64,000 bases of DNA from Chrysogorgia sp. JL179-B06 (GCA_035772405.1 JAYKKM010000171.1:1-64000); one strand, 5' to 3'. Numbered from the stretch's first letter, positions 47,101 through 59,739 are shown. The notes: generated by a model not told the origin, from the letters alone. A program made the numbers and translations.

Positions 47101-50100
47101 CCTACTACTCCTCCTACTACTCTTACTCCTACTACTCTTCTACTCCTACTACTACTACTACTCTTACTCCTCCTACTACTCTTACTCCTCCTACTACTCT
47201 TACTACTCTAACTACTCTTACTCCTCCTACTACTCTTACTCCTACTAACTCTTACTCCTCCTACTACTCTTACTCCTACTACTCTTACTCCTACTACTCT
47301 TACTCCTCCTACTACTCTTACTACTCCTACTACTCTTACTCCTACTACTCTTACTCCTCCGACTACTCTTACTACTCCTACTACTCTTACTCCTCCTACT
47401 ACTCTTACTCCTACTACTCTTACTCCTACTACTACTCTTACTCCTACTCCTCCTACTACTCTTACTCCTCCTACTACTCTTACTCCTACTACTCTTACTC
47501 CTACTACTCTTACTACTTACTCCTCCTACTACTCTTACTCCTCCTACTACTCTTACTCCTACTACTCTTACTCCTACTACTCTTACTCCTCCTACTACTC
47601 TTACTCCTCCTACTACTCTTACTCCTACTACTCTTACTCCTCCTACTACTCTTACTCCTACTACTCTTACTACTCCTACTACTCTTACTCCTCCTACTAC
47701 TCTTACTCCTCCTACTACTCTTACTCCTCCTACTACTACTCTACTACTCTTACTCCTACTACTCTTACTCCTCCTACTACTCTTACTACTACTACTCTTA
47801 CTCCTACTACTCTTACTCCTCCTACTACTCTTACTACTCCTACTACTCTTACTCCTACTACTCTTACTCCTCCTACTACTCTTACTCCTCCTACTACTCT
47901 TACTCTACTCCTACTACTCTTACTCCTCCTACTACTCTTACTACTCCTACTACTCTTACTCCTACTACTCTTACTCCTACTACTCTTACTCCTCCTACTA
48001 CTCTTACTACTCCTACTACTCTTACTCCTACTACTCTTACTACTCCTACTACTCTTACTCCTCCTACTACTCTTACTCCTACTACTCTTACTCCTCCTAC
48101 TACTCTTACTCCTACTACTCTTACTCCTACTACTCTTACTCCTCCTACTACTCTTACTCCTACTACTCCTACTACTCTTACTCCTACTACTCTTACTACT
48201 CCTACTACTCTTACTCCTACTACTCTTACTCCTCCTACTACTCCTCCTACTACTCTTACTCCTACTACTCTTACTACTCCTACTACTCTTACTCCTACGA
48301 CTCTTACTCCTCCTACTACTCTTACTCCTCCTACTACTCTTACTCCTACTACTACTCTTACTCCTCCTACTACTCTTACTCCTACTACTCTTACTCCTAC
48401 TACTCTACTCCTCCTACTACTCTTACTACTCTACTACTCTACTACTACTCCTACTACTCTTACTCCTACTACTACTCTTACTCCTCCTACTACTCTTACT
48501 CCTACTACTCTTACTCCTCTACTACTCCTCCTACTACTCTTACTCCTACTACTCTTACTCTACTACTCCTACTACTACTACTACTCTTACTCCTCCTACT
48601 ACTCTTACTCCTCCTACTACTCTTACTCCTACTACTACTCTTACTCCTCCTACTACTCTTACTCCTACTACTCTTACTCCTCCTACTACTACTCCTACTA
48701 CTCTTACTCCTACTACTCTTACTCCACCTACTACTCTTACTCCTACTACTCTTACTCCTACTACTCTTACTCCTACTACTCTTACTACTCCTACTACTCT
48801 TACTCCTCCTACTACTCTTACTCCTACTACTCTTACTCCTACTACTCTTACTCCTACTCCTCCTACTACTCTTACTCCTCCTACTACTACTCCTACTACT
48901 CTTACTCCTACTACTCTTACTACTACTCCTCCTACTACTCTTACTCCTCCTACTACTCTTACTCCTACTACTCTTACTCCTCTACTACTCTTACTCCTCC
49001 TACTACTCTTACTCCTCCTACTACTCTTACTCCTACTACTCTTACTCCTCCTACTACTCTTACTCCTACTACTCCTACTACTCCTACTACTCTTACTCCT
49101 ACTACTCTTACTACTCCTACTACTCTTACTCCTCCTACTCCTCCTACTACTCTTACTCCTACTACTCTTACTCCTCCTACTCACTCCTACTACTACTACT
49201 CCTACTACTCTTACTCCTCCTACTACTCTTACTCCTCCTACTACTCTTACTCCTACTACTACTCTTACTCCTCCTACTACTCTTACTCCTACTACTCTTA
49301 CTCCTCCTACTACTCCTCCTACTACTCTTACTACTCCTACTACTACTCCTACTACTCTTACTCCTCCTACTACTCATACTCCTCCTACTACTCGTACTCC
49401 TACTACTCATACTCCTCCTACTACTCCTCCTACTACTCTTACTCCTACTACTCTTACTACTCCTACTACTACTACTACTCTTACTCCTCCTACTACTCGT
49501 ACTCCTCCTACTACTCGTACTACTCCTACTACTCCTCCTCCTACTACTCTTACTCCTACTACTCTTACTCCTCCTACTACTACTCCTACTACTCTTACTC
49601 CTACTACTCCTACTCCTCCTACTACTCTTACTACTCCTACTACTCTTACTCCTACTACTCTTACTCCTCCTACTACTCTTACTACTCCTACTACTCTTAC
49701 TCCTCCTACTACTCTTACTCCTACTACTCTTACTCCTACTACTCTTACTCCTACTCCTCCTACTACTCTTACTCCTCCTACTACTCTTACTCCTACTACT
49801 CTTACTCCTACTACTCTAACTACTACTCCTCCTACTACTCTTACTCCTCCTACTACTCTTACTCCTACTACTCTTACTCCTAACTACTCTTACTCCTCCT
49901 ACTACTCTTACTCCTCCTACTACTCTTACTCCTACTACTCTTACTCCTCCTACTACTTTACTCCTACTACTCTTACTACTCCTACTACTCTTACTCCTCC
50001 TACTACTCTTACTCCTCCTACTACTCTTACTCCTACTACTCTTACTCCTACTACTCTTACTCCTACTACTCTTACTCCTCCTACTACTCTTACTCCTACT

Positions 50101-53100
50101 ACTCTTACTCCTACTACTCTTACTCCTCCTACTACTCTTACTCCTACTACTCTTACTCCTACTACTCTACTACTCCTACTACTCTTACTCCTCCTACTAC
50201 TCTTACTCCTACTACTCTTACTCCTACTACTCTTACTCCTCCTACTACTCTTACTCCTCCTACTACTCTTACTCCTCCTACTACTCTTACTACTCCTACT
50301 ACTCTTACTCCTCCTACTACTCTTACTACTCCTACTACTCTTACTCCTCCTACTACTCTTACTCCTCCTACTACTCTTACTCCTACTACTCTTACTCCTA
50401 CTACTCTTACTCCTCCTACTACTCTTACTACTCCTACTACTCTTACTCCTACTACTCTTACTCCTACTACTCTTACTCCTCCTACTACTCTTACTCCTAC
50501 TACTCTTACTCCTCCTACTACTCTTACTCCTACTACTCTTACTCCTACTACTCTTACTCCTCCTACTACTCTTACTCCTACTACTACTACTACTCCTACT
50601 ACTCTTACTCCTACTACTCTTACTCCTACTACTCTTACTCCTCCTACTACTCTTACTACTCCTACTACTCTTACTCCTACTACTCTTACTACTCCTACTA
50701 CTCTTACTCCTACTACTCTTACTCCTCCTACTACTCTTACTCCTCCTACTACTCTTACTCCTACTACTCTTACTCCTCCTACTACTCTTACTCTACTACT
50801 CCTACTACTCTTACTCCTCCTACTACTCTTACTACTCCTACTACTCTTACTCCTCCTACTACTCTTACTCCTCCTACTACTCTTACTCCTACTACTCTTA
50901 CTCCTACTACTCTTACTCCTCCTACTACTCTTACTACTCCTACTACTCTTACTCCTACTACTCTTACTACTCCTACTACTCTTACTCCTCCTACTACTCT
51001 TACTCCTACTACTCTTACTCCTCCTACTACTCTTACTCCTACTACTCTTACTCCTACTACTCTTACTCCTCCTACTACTCTTACTCCTACTACTCTTACT
51101 ACTCCTACTACTCTTACTCCTACTACTCTTACTCCTACTACTCTTACTCCTCCTACTACTCTTACTACTCCTACTACTCTTACTCCTACTACTCTTACTA
51201 CTCCTACAACTCTTACTCCTCCTACTACTCTTACTCCTACTACTCTTACTACTCCTACTACTCTTACTCCTACTACTCTTACTCCTACTACTCTTACTCC
51301 TCCTACTACTCTTACTCCTACTACTCCTACTACACTTACTCCTCCTACTACTCTTACTCCTACTACTCTTACTCCTACTACTCTTACTCCTCCTACTACT
51401 CTTACTCCTCCTACTCTACTCTTATTACTCCTACTACTCTTACTCCTACTACTCTTACTCCTACTACTCTTACTCCTCCTACTACTCTTACTCCTCCTAC
51501 TACTCTTACTCCTCCTACTACTCTTACTCCTACTACTCTTACTCCTACTACTCTTACTCCTCCTACTACTCTTACTCCTACTACTACTACTACTCTTACT
51601 CCTCCTACTACTCTTACTCCTACTACTCTTACTCCTACTACTCCTACTCCTACTACTCTTACTCCTCTACTCTTACTCCTACTACTCTTATTACTCCTAC
51701 TACTCTTACTCCTACTACTCTTACTACTCCTACTACTCTTACTCCTCCTACTACTCTTACTCCTACTACTCTTACTCCTACTACTCTTACTCCTACTACT
51801 CTTACTCCTCCTACTACTCTTACTCCTACTACTCTTACTCCTACTACTCTTACTCCTCCTACTACTCTTACTCCTCCTACTACTCTTACTCCTCCTACTA
51901 CTCTTACTCCTCCTACTCTTACTCCTACTACTCTTACTCCTCCTACTACTCTTACTCCTCCTACTACTACTCCTACTACTCTTACTCCTACTACTCTTAC
52001 TCCTCCTACTACTCTTACTCCTACTACTCTTACTCCTCCTATTACTCTTACTACTCCTACTACTCTTACTCCTCCTACTACTCTTACTCCTACTACTCTT
52101 ACTCCTACTACTCTTACTCCTCCTACTACTCTTACTCCTCCTACTACTCTTACTCCTCCTACTACTCTTACTCCTCCTACTACTCTTACTACTCCTACTA
52201 CTCTTACTCCTACTACTCTTACTACTCCTACTACTCTTACTCCTCCTACTACTCTTACTCCTACTACTCTTACTCCTACTACTCTTACTCCTACTACTCT
52301 TACTCCTACTCTACTCCTACTACTCTTACTACTCCTACTACTCTTACTCCTACTACTCTTACTCCTCCTACTACTCTTACTCCTACTACTCTTACTCCTC
52401 CTACTACTCTTACTCCTACTACTCTTACTCCTACTACTCTTACTCCTACTACTCTTACTCCTCCTACTACTCTTACTACTCCTACTACTCTTACTCCTAC
52501 TACTCTTACTACTCCTACTACTCTTACTCCTCCTACTACTCTTACTCCTCCTACTACTCTTACTCCTACTACTCTTACTCCTACTACTCTTACTCCTCCT
52601 ACTACTCTTACTCCTACTACTCTTACTCCTACTACTCCTACTCCTACTACTCTTACTCCTACTACTCTTACTCCTACTACTCTTACTCCTACTACTCTTA
52701 CTCCTACTACTCTTACTCCTCCTACTACTCTTACTCCTACTACTCTTACTCCTCCTACTACTCTTACTCCTACTACTCTTACTCCTACTACTCTTACTCC
52801 TCCTACTACTCTTACTCCTACTACTCTTACTCCTACTACTCCTACTCCTACTACTCTTACTCCTCCTTCTACTCTTATTACTCCTACTACTCTTACTCCT
52901 ACTACTCTTACTACTCCTACTACTCTTACTCCTCCTACTACTCTTACTCCTCCAACTACTCTTACTCCTACTACTCTTACTCCTACTACTCTTACTCCTC
53001 CTACTACTCTTACTCCTACTACTCTTACTCCTACTACTCCTACTCCTCCTACTACTCTTACTCCTCCTACTACTCTTACTCCTCCTACTACTCTTACTCC

Positions 53101-53580
53101 TACTACTCTTACTCCTACTACTCTTACTCCTACTACTCTCTTACTCCTACTACTCTTACTCCTACTACTCTTACTCCTACTACTCTTACTCCTACTACTC
53201 TTACTCCTCCTACTACTCTTACTCCTACTACTCTTACTCCTACTACTCCTACTACTCTTACTCCTCCTATTACTCTTACTCCTACTACTCTTACTCCTAC
53301 TACTCCTACTCCTACTACTCTTACTCCTCCTTCTACTCTTATTACTCCTACTACTCTTACTCCTACTACTCTTACTACTCCTACTACTCTTACTCCTCCT
53401 ACTCCCTACTACTCTTACTCCTCCTACTACTCTTATCCTCCTACTACTCTTACTCCTACTACTCTTACTCCTACTACTCTTACTCCTCCTACTACTCTTA
53501 CTCCTACTACTCTTACTCCTCCTACTATTCTTACTCCTACTACTCCTACTACTCCTACTACTACTCCTCCTACTACTCTT
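44181..53580. repeat. Regular array, pyrimidine strand, 15/18-bp units
   Basis: Core TACTCTTACTCCTAC with 18-bp variants carrying an extra TCC or TAC. Nearly no G for 9.4 kb. All unit lengths are multiples of three, so long open frames appear (Ser/Tyr, Thr/Pro/Leu or Leu on this strand; Ser/Arg/Lys or Val/Gly/Arg on the other). None is supported as a gene. Confidence 0.97.
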
Positions 53581-53640
53581 AGAATTTTGTTTTTTTGTTA
53601 CGAAGTTGCACGAAAAAAAGTTAGGTGTAACGCGGCTTTT

Positions 53641-53848
53641 ACTTGTAAAGTTTGATTGAGATTCTACCGAAGCATTTGAAGAAATTATGAACTAGTCACG
53701 TGAGATGGCAAGGCGTAGAGTTAGGACGAGCCAGTCTCACAATATTGGAGGTATTTGGTGGACATAGAGTAGCGTGTGGGGCAAAGGATGACTTCCTCAT
53801 TTCTGCAAATTCTTCAGTAGAATCTCAATCAAACTTCAACTTACAAGT
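53641..53848. mobile_element. Foldback element next to the array (right)
   Basis: ACTTGTAAAGTTTGATTGAG with GATTCTACCGAAG is mirrored by CTTCAGTAGAATCTCAATC with AACTTACAAGT. Arms are about 60 bp. It starts 61 bp from the end of the array. Confidence 0.85.
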
Positions 53849-53959
53849 AAGTCTTGTTTAATTTATCAATTCTACCTCGCATTTGCATTCAGTCGGAAGT
53901 CACATTACTAGAAGTTCCGCAATAACCCCCTCGCCTGCATGCGGGATTTTCCAGGTTTG

Positions 53960-54190
53960 ACCCAGACCTCGTGTATTTGTTTTTGAACGTTATCGCGGCC
54001 AATATATTTAACCGATTCCAATTCTGAAAATAGATTTGGAATTACCGAGTCAAAATACATAACATGAGTGTCTATTATATTACGAGAACGTACATACCCT
54101 TCGTAAAAATCTGCTTATGTAACTTAGAAATTAATCGGCCTGATTGTGCCGTTTGTTTATTGGCCGAGTAAAACGGATCATCCAAAAGGC
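53960..54190 (-). repeat. Dispersed repeat R copy, right arm
   Basis: Inverse of 33,168-33,400, with GAGTCAAAATACATAACATG, TACATACCCTTCGTAAAAA and TTAGAAATTAATCGG. Confidence 0.7.
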
Positions 54191-54199
54191 GAAACCAGT

Positions 54200-54897
54200 A
54201 GCAAAGGAGTGTGCTTCCAAGAATGGTTTGTTATAGAACTTTCCAAAGACAGAGATTGATCTCCAACCAGCTGTTCTAAGCTGCACTAGGAGTGCAAACA
54301 TCGTTCTCGATATACACGACGACGTCTTTTAAGGCGATGTTTAATACACTGTGCAATGTTTCGTGCAACTTGTCTCGCAATAGCTCTGGGGTCGCCACCT
54401 ACCTAGATGAACAAGTTTTGTGATTGGTTGATTAAAACAATAGAACAATAGAATTAACCACGGTCCACAAAGAAACCAATGTCCTAACCCTAACCGCTTT
54501 TGTTAAATGTAGCCAATCACAGAACCTGTTCATTTTAAGTACGTACTTACCGTAGCTTTGCGCAAAGCTTCTTATCCAAAAGCGTATTATCCATGTTTGT
54601 CATGTAAACCAGTACTACCTGTTTCCAGGGGGGCATGAAGCGGGCATGCGCATTTACATGACTGTAAACGAGGCGGATTCTTCTTTATTTCTGATGCGTA
54701 GTAGGAGTAGCAGCAGGAGTAAGAGGAGAAGTTGCACTAGCCATGTTTTGTCCGCATTTACCCATAATTCGTGCAGCCATAACAAAAGGAATAGCCATTT
54801 GCAATAATTTGTGAGTCAAATTTGGTTTGTTTGTCCGCATTTTGATCTACAGTGTGTATAAAAAAAACTGAACCCTTAGAAAAACGGTCTTATAATC
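54200..54897. other. Right-arm counterpart of 32,436-33,167
   Basis: Contains GTAGTAGGAGTAGCAGCAGG at 54,700-54,719, an array-like seed. On the minus strand it would encode a short MASATSPLTPAATPTT peptide that stops after three more residues. No gene is supported. Confidence 0.45.
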
Positions 54898-55140
54898 CTG
54901 GGAAATTAAAAACACGGTCTTAATACACCTGGGAAATTAAGATAACTTGTAAACGTATGAAGGAGCACAACTGCAAAGAAACGTTGATATATCTAACATG
55001 TTTCTTTGTTGTTACTTGTAATGAAGGAGCACAACTGCAAAGAAACGTTGATATATCTAACATGTTTCTTTGTTGTTACTTGTAATCACAAGTTATCTTA
55101 ATTTCTCAGGTATATTAAGACCGTGTTTTTAATTTCCCAG
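54898..55140. mobile_element. Foldback element, 53-bp inverted ends
   Basis: The ends CTGGGAAATTAAAAACACGG and CCGTGTTTTTAATTTCCCAG continue inward to about 53 bp each (54,898-54,950 and 55,088-55,140). The centre holds two perfect 64-bp tandem copies (54,957-55,084) starting ATGAAGGAGCACAACTGC. A target duplication is not evident. Confidence 0.85.
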
Positions 55141-55734
55141 TATGTTTCAGTATCTTAATTAGCCTTTAGGACTTCGTTTGTGTGTCAGAAATTCAAAAGA
55201 ACTTTGCTTCCTAACGAGGTTATAAAGGCTAATTTAAATGAGCATAAAATAATATTTTAAATGGCAGCCATTACGAAATCAAAGAGAGGTCTATAATTAT
55301 CCTAAATCCCATTGACATTCTAATAACCATTACCTCTTACGTTTACGACCTATTGAGTGCATTTTGATGGCAATTTTCAAAACGACTGGAGCTAATTGCT
55401 GCAAAGGAATTTCAATGACGTCTTTTCATTGTCCTATAACGGAAGTTTCAGCATTGAAGCGGTACTGGATAAATACCGAGAACAGAGGAATCCTGAGGGC
55501 CGAAGACCCCTATTTCCCCCGGAATAATCCAAAAACCGCCGCCAGATTATTGAAAATGCTCTTTTGTTCTTAGCAGGTTTCTTCCTTAGATAAAACCCGC
55601 GGAAGAACAAAGAAAACCGATTTCGTCGTAAATATGTAAAAGTTGTATTAATTGAGCGCTAACTGCAAAGGTATAATACAAGAAAATAACTAATAAAGGC
55701 AGCAAGTAAAGATAGGAAATTGTACATGTTGGTA
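55141..55734. other. No recognisable feature (right arm)
   Basis: Sequence downstream of the START gene, matching 31,553-32,173. The plus-strand open frame at 55,364-55,573 is not kept in the left arm. Confidence 0.5.
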
Positions 55735-55740
55735 TTTAAT
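55735..55740 (-). terminator. Polyadenylation signal ATTAAA
   Basis: Minus-strand ATTAAA about 145 bp after the START stop, at the place of AATAAA in the left arm. Confidence 0.5.
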
Positions 55741-55884
55741 TCGCACTTAAAAACTATATCCTGTTATATTAATATCCCTGCATTATATACTGGATTACAC
55801 GAAACATGATCGACGAAGCTCAGTGCATAATGAAATTGTCCAAACTGAAAATTGTCCAAACTGAAAGTTTTTTGAAAATCAAGC

Positions 55885-56574
55885 TCACTTTTTTGGTGCA
55901 ATGTGGTTGTGGTATCCACCAACCATGCTTTCAAAAAGGAGGGAAAACGTTTGTCCCACACGACGAGACACCAACCACTGCGTGAGAAAACGTGGTATCC
56001 ATCCGGCGTAATCGTTGTTTATTAAACCGAACAACGTGCAGGCGTTTTCTGGATCTTTCTCGTCAGGAATTGCAATGTAAATATTCCCACCATTTGTTGC
56101 TGTCACAGCATTACCCTGGTTGGGTGGTCTGGAAGGATGCGAGGCATTCACGCTGCCGTTATAGATGGCCCGCTTCCCACACCACTCTATCTCTTTTTCC
56201 GGAGGGGAAAACACGATAAACTCTCGATCGCTTAATGGCCACGAGTACTGGGTTGTGATTGCCATAATATGCCCTCCATTGTCAGGAAACGCTTCCAAAA
56301 CCTGGGTCGACCGAGCCTTGTCCCATTTCGACCTATATTCTGCGTTGCTTGCAGAGATAACCTGTGAATATTGCTCTGCGGACAACGGCATCTTGTATTC
56401 GTACAACACTTTCAAAGGTATCTCCTCGTCAGGAAAGGACTTCACCCGAAAGGTCGAAATCTCATCTTTATGCACAACTTGCCAGCCGCCCTTTTCCAAG
56501 TCATCTTTGTACCAGCGAGCTCTGGCCAGTTGCTCGTCGTACGAAAACCCGTAGGTCTTGAATGATTCTGCCAT
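55885..56574 (-). CDS. START-domain lipid-transfer protein, single exon
   Basis: A complete 229-residue reading frame. START domains bind a lipid or sterol in a deep pocket and move it between membranes. The visible family pattern is: KWD at residues 83-85, SWPLSDREFIVF at 111-122 (family P..DRDFV), NASHPSRPPNQGNAV at 143-157, and ACTLFGLINNDYAGWIPRFL at 178-197 (family C......D..G.IP..L). The domain fills about residues 20-215, so this is a START-only protein near the length of PCTP/STARD2-type members. No signal peptide or membrane segment is seen, so it is probably cytosolic. The ATG is the first in frame and lies 62 bp after a TATA-like box. No intron is visible, which may mean a retrocopy or a compact gene. 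The ligand cannot be told. A frame-broken copy lies at 30,684-31,398. Confidence 0.85.
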   Translation of the reverse strand: MAESFKTYGFSYDEQLARARWYKDDLEKGGWQVVHKDEISTFRVKSFPDEEIPLKVLYEYKMPLSAEQYSQVISASNAEYRSKWDKARSTQVLEAFPDNGGHIMAITTQYSWPLSDREFIVFSPPEKEIEWCGKRAIYNGSVNASHPSRPPNQGNAVTATNGGNIYIAIPDEKDPENACTLFGLINNDYAGWIPRFLTQWLVSRRVGQTFSLLFESMVGGYHNHIAPKK

Positions 56575-56840
56575 ATTTCACAAAAGGTGTAAACGTCCGC
56601 GATTAACGTCATATACGTAGCCTGCAGTTTACGCGATATATAAACAACACCAAGAAACACTTTACTTCACAATATTTGCACGACAATAACGTTCTTTGTC
56701 TATTTTCTATCACTCAATGTCAAAAATTAATGGGAGCGACCGCATTCGCAGAACAAAAATGGCGGCCTTCAATTTACAAAAAGACGATAAACAAAGCCAC
56801 ATTTCTCTCAAACTAAAAAGATTAGAAGAAAACTAATACC
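56575..56840 (-). promoter_or_regulatory. START gene promoter region
   Basis: A TATATA box lies at 56,636-56,643. AAAATGGCGGC, a YY1-type motif, lies at 56,757-56,767, about 185 bp before the ATG. The distal 200 bp are a copy of the repeat found again at 59,380-59,560, so the gene may use a repeat-derived promoter. Confidence 0.55.
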
Positions 56841-57231
56841 CATTCCGAAGTAAGGCGACAAAGAAGTTAAGAACTTTATTTAAGCAACACTTGTTTTGGT
56901 AGTGGAGTATCCCTTTAACATTATTAAAAAAATTAAAGCAAAACTGATTCCGGTTCAGAAAGCAGACGAGCAAACGGAAAGAGGAAACGAGACTTATTTC
57001 TATTTTAGCAATCGCATCAAAAGTTTTCGAACGACAGGTTTCTAATTCGTACGCTGAGATTTTACTAGTATTATGACAATATCCGTCACAAACCCTAAAA
57101 GGGTCCACAAATTTACTTTTCTCGGCCTATAAACCTCCAGATTTTCAATTTTATTACTCTTTCAAAATGTAAAATGGGACAGATCTCTCAGATGGGTTAT
57201 CTAGAAAGTATACTTTAAAATAAGGTTTCCG

Positions 57232-57272
57232 CGGAAAGACTGAAAACTAGTTGTCGAAAGCGCGCGGTGATG
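57232..57272. other. About 40-bp segment present only in the right arm
   Basis: In the left arm GGTTTCCGC joins directly to the sequence before GCGAAGG. In the right arm a stretch with ACTAGTTGTCGAAAGCGCG lies between. A small arm-specific indel. Confidence 0.75.
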
Positions 57273-57649
57273 CCTGCGAAGGAGGCTAAGTACGAAGGTT
57301 AGTATAAGGGTTGATTTTGGGTTATTTTTCAAACCTTTATATTAACCCTCATACTATTCGTGTTTACTATTGAGCAGATTCACCTTGAAATGGCAAGTTG
57401 ACCACAAGTCCATTTTCGTTTGAAAGGCTTTCTGTCCACACAACTTTTTCTAATCATTTTCGTCATCCAAAATACCCGATTAAGCATGCGATCACATGTC
57501 ATCATTTTCGGAAAGTTCCGTTTTCAAACGAACACGGATTTGTATGGACTAACACCACTCAAAATTACGGCTGACCACCGACCGACTCGTACGTACTTCA
57601 TCTTATGGATCCACATACAGCTAAAAATCGCACAATTTGTTACAGCGTG

Positions 57650-57870
57650 AACAATGCTGTTGAATTAACAATGTTTTCATCAAACATTGTTTAAAAAACA
57701 ACAAAGACAATAATAGAAAAAGCATGTTCGCTATTGTTATCATTGTTAACAAGTTGTATCATTGTTAACAAGTTGTAACCTTTTTAACAAGTTGTAACAG
57801 TATTGATGGCTGAACAATGTTGTAACAACATTGTCATCATGGCTGAACAACCTTGTTGACAACATTGTTC
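57650..57870. promoter_or_regulatory. Cluster of eight ACAATG / CATTGT motifs
   Basis: Eight SOX-type core words in 220 bp, in both orientations. They include a perfect 19-bp tandem duplication ATCATTGTTAACAAGTTGT at 57,739-57,776 that the left arm lacks. The role is inferred. Confidence 0.4.
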
Positions 57871-58498
57871 AGTTTACAGTTGATAGCACAACGTCGACAA
57901 CTTGCATGCCACACGTTGTGCGTTTTTACGCGTGTACATCCCCATACGATGAAGTTCTTAACTTCTTACCAACCGACATTTGTGATTTGACCGCCAGAAA
58001 TCAGTATACAAAAGCTTTGGGATCTAAGTTACCGTGGGGCTTTTCGATTCAAGTCAAAAGCACGTGACGAACGAACGTTTATGGCCCTGTGTAGTGATAT
58101 AAAGTAAAGGAAAGATTTTTTTAAAGAAAAATAATAGTTGCCACCCAAATTCACGACCGACTGCTCATGATGATCGTCTTTGAAGATTTCGAGTGCTGGG
58201 CCTAAATCGTGAAATAACCGTCTGACAAAAGCAAAACACAAGATAAGAACTTTGATGTAATATACGAACGAGTTGAGTATTTCATCAGGGGATCCAAACA
58301 CGAGAAAATATGATGAAAACACGAGCGCGAGTGTTTTTATTGTTTCCCCTAATGAAACACGATAAACGAGTTGTTTATATGGCTTCTCAATCGAACACGG
58401 ATTTAATTGGATGTTTACTTAAAACGCATTTGAGAAGTGTAAAATGTATTCAGAAAATTAACACTCTGTTCAGATTCATAACTATCCCGAATTCAAAA

Positions 58499-58556
58499 CA
58501 TAGTCCAACCCTAAACCTAATTCTAACCCTCAACGTAATACTAACCCTAACTCTTA
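58499..58556. repeat. Degenerate CCCTAA-like repeat
   Basis: Inverse of 28,150-28,215: AACCCTAAACC, CTAACCCTCAACG, CTAACCCTAACTC. Confidence 0.7.
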
Positions 58557-58569
58557 CAATAATGCTTTA

Positions 58570-59379
58570 TTTTAGAAATAACAGCTGATTTTAATTTGGA
58601 ATTTTACTACCGATAATCTAACTAGTCATAAAGTAACTGCAAGGGGGGCCGGAGGGGAAATGCACCCTGTTATACATCTATGTCAATCCTTCAAACAGAC
58701 CAATCGTCATTTTCTCCATAAACTAAATCCAATAAATTAGTCATATCTTCATAGATTAACTCTATTACAGAATCATCCTCAGAGAAACATGAAGAGATAA
58801 TTTTCACGATTATCTCACACTGCTGACGTTTTTTATTTAAAAATATTTTTGAAATTTTTGTTGACTTTGGCAGTGTAAGATAATTTTGCTTCTAAAATTA
58901 TAAATTTTATTGCTTATTTTGAATTTATTTATATTTTAAATGTTACTTTTAAGAAAATTGTATAGTAATTATAGTATGAGTGCAAATTGGCTATATTTGA
59001 AATACTTAATGGCCCACCCGAATTGATGAAAATAATTTCATGCCCATACAAATTCCCTCCGCAGCCCACCCTTGCAGTTACTTTTTGACCAGTCCCTAAT
59101 TTCGAGATTTATATGAAACTCCACCCGAACCTTGGCACTGCGACCTTAAAAACACGGAGCGAGCGCATAAAGAGGCTGAGGATAGCGTGTGATAAATTTG
59201 AAAGATTTTAGCTGGAGAAAATTTATATAAAAATCTTATTCGATGTGTTCTGAAAGGTTGATCAAAGTAAACAGTTAAACATAACTCATAAGTGCTAGAA
59301 ACACTTTGAAAACAAATCTTTCACGATAGCGTGAATAGCAACCTGCACAATAGACTAAGACCTCGTTATTGTCATGCTA
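58570..59379. other. No recognisable feature (right arm)
   Basis: AT-rich sequence mirrored at about 27,420-28,140. The empty site of the TTAA element lies near 59,275. Confidence 0.5.
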
Positions 59380-59560
59380 TTGTGAAGCGTTTCTTTGTGT
59401 AGTGTTTCTATCACTCAATGACGTCAAAAATTAATGGGAGCGACCACATTCTCCCGCGATCAGAACAAAAATGGCGGCTTTCAATTTACCAAAAAGACGA
59501 TAAACAAAGTTAATTTTCTCTCAAACTAAAACGATTAGAAGATAACTAATACCATTTTCA
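59380..59560. promoter_or_regulatory. Promoter-like repeat, copy A (right arm)
   Basis: Carries a perfect CRE TGACGTCA at 59,419-59,426 and AAAATGGCGGC near 59,468-59,478. It matches the START upstream region in the same orientation within the arm. Confidence 0.5.
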
Positions 59561-59739
59561 TGTAAGGCATTGTTTTTGGGGTGGAGTGTCACTTTAAGAA
59601 GCCGACTTGTCAAAGTTGCACAGCTCCTTAATCGACCTTCGGTGAATTACTGAAAGAAACGAAACCTTGTGTCTACTGTCGAGTTCGTATTTTGAGTCTT
59701 GTTTACCGTTAATTAAAGTGCCAATGAATCGGAATTATT

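Noticed and set aside
48555..49410. Minus-strand Ser-Arg-Lys repeat frames resembling SR proteins
   Set aside because: All array units have lengths divisible by three, so such frames arise automatically. The frame switches from SRSK-type to VRVVG-type along the stretch.
56371..56660. Plus- and minus-strand short frames over the START promoter and start
   Set aside because: Shadows or upstream frames without conservation in the left arm.
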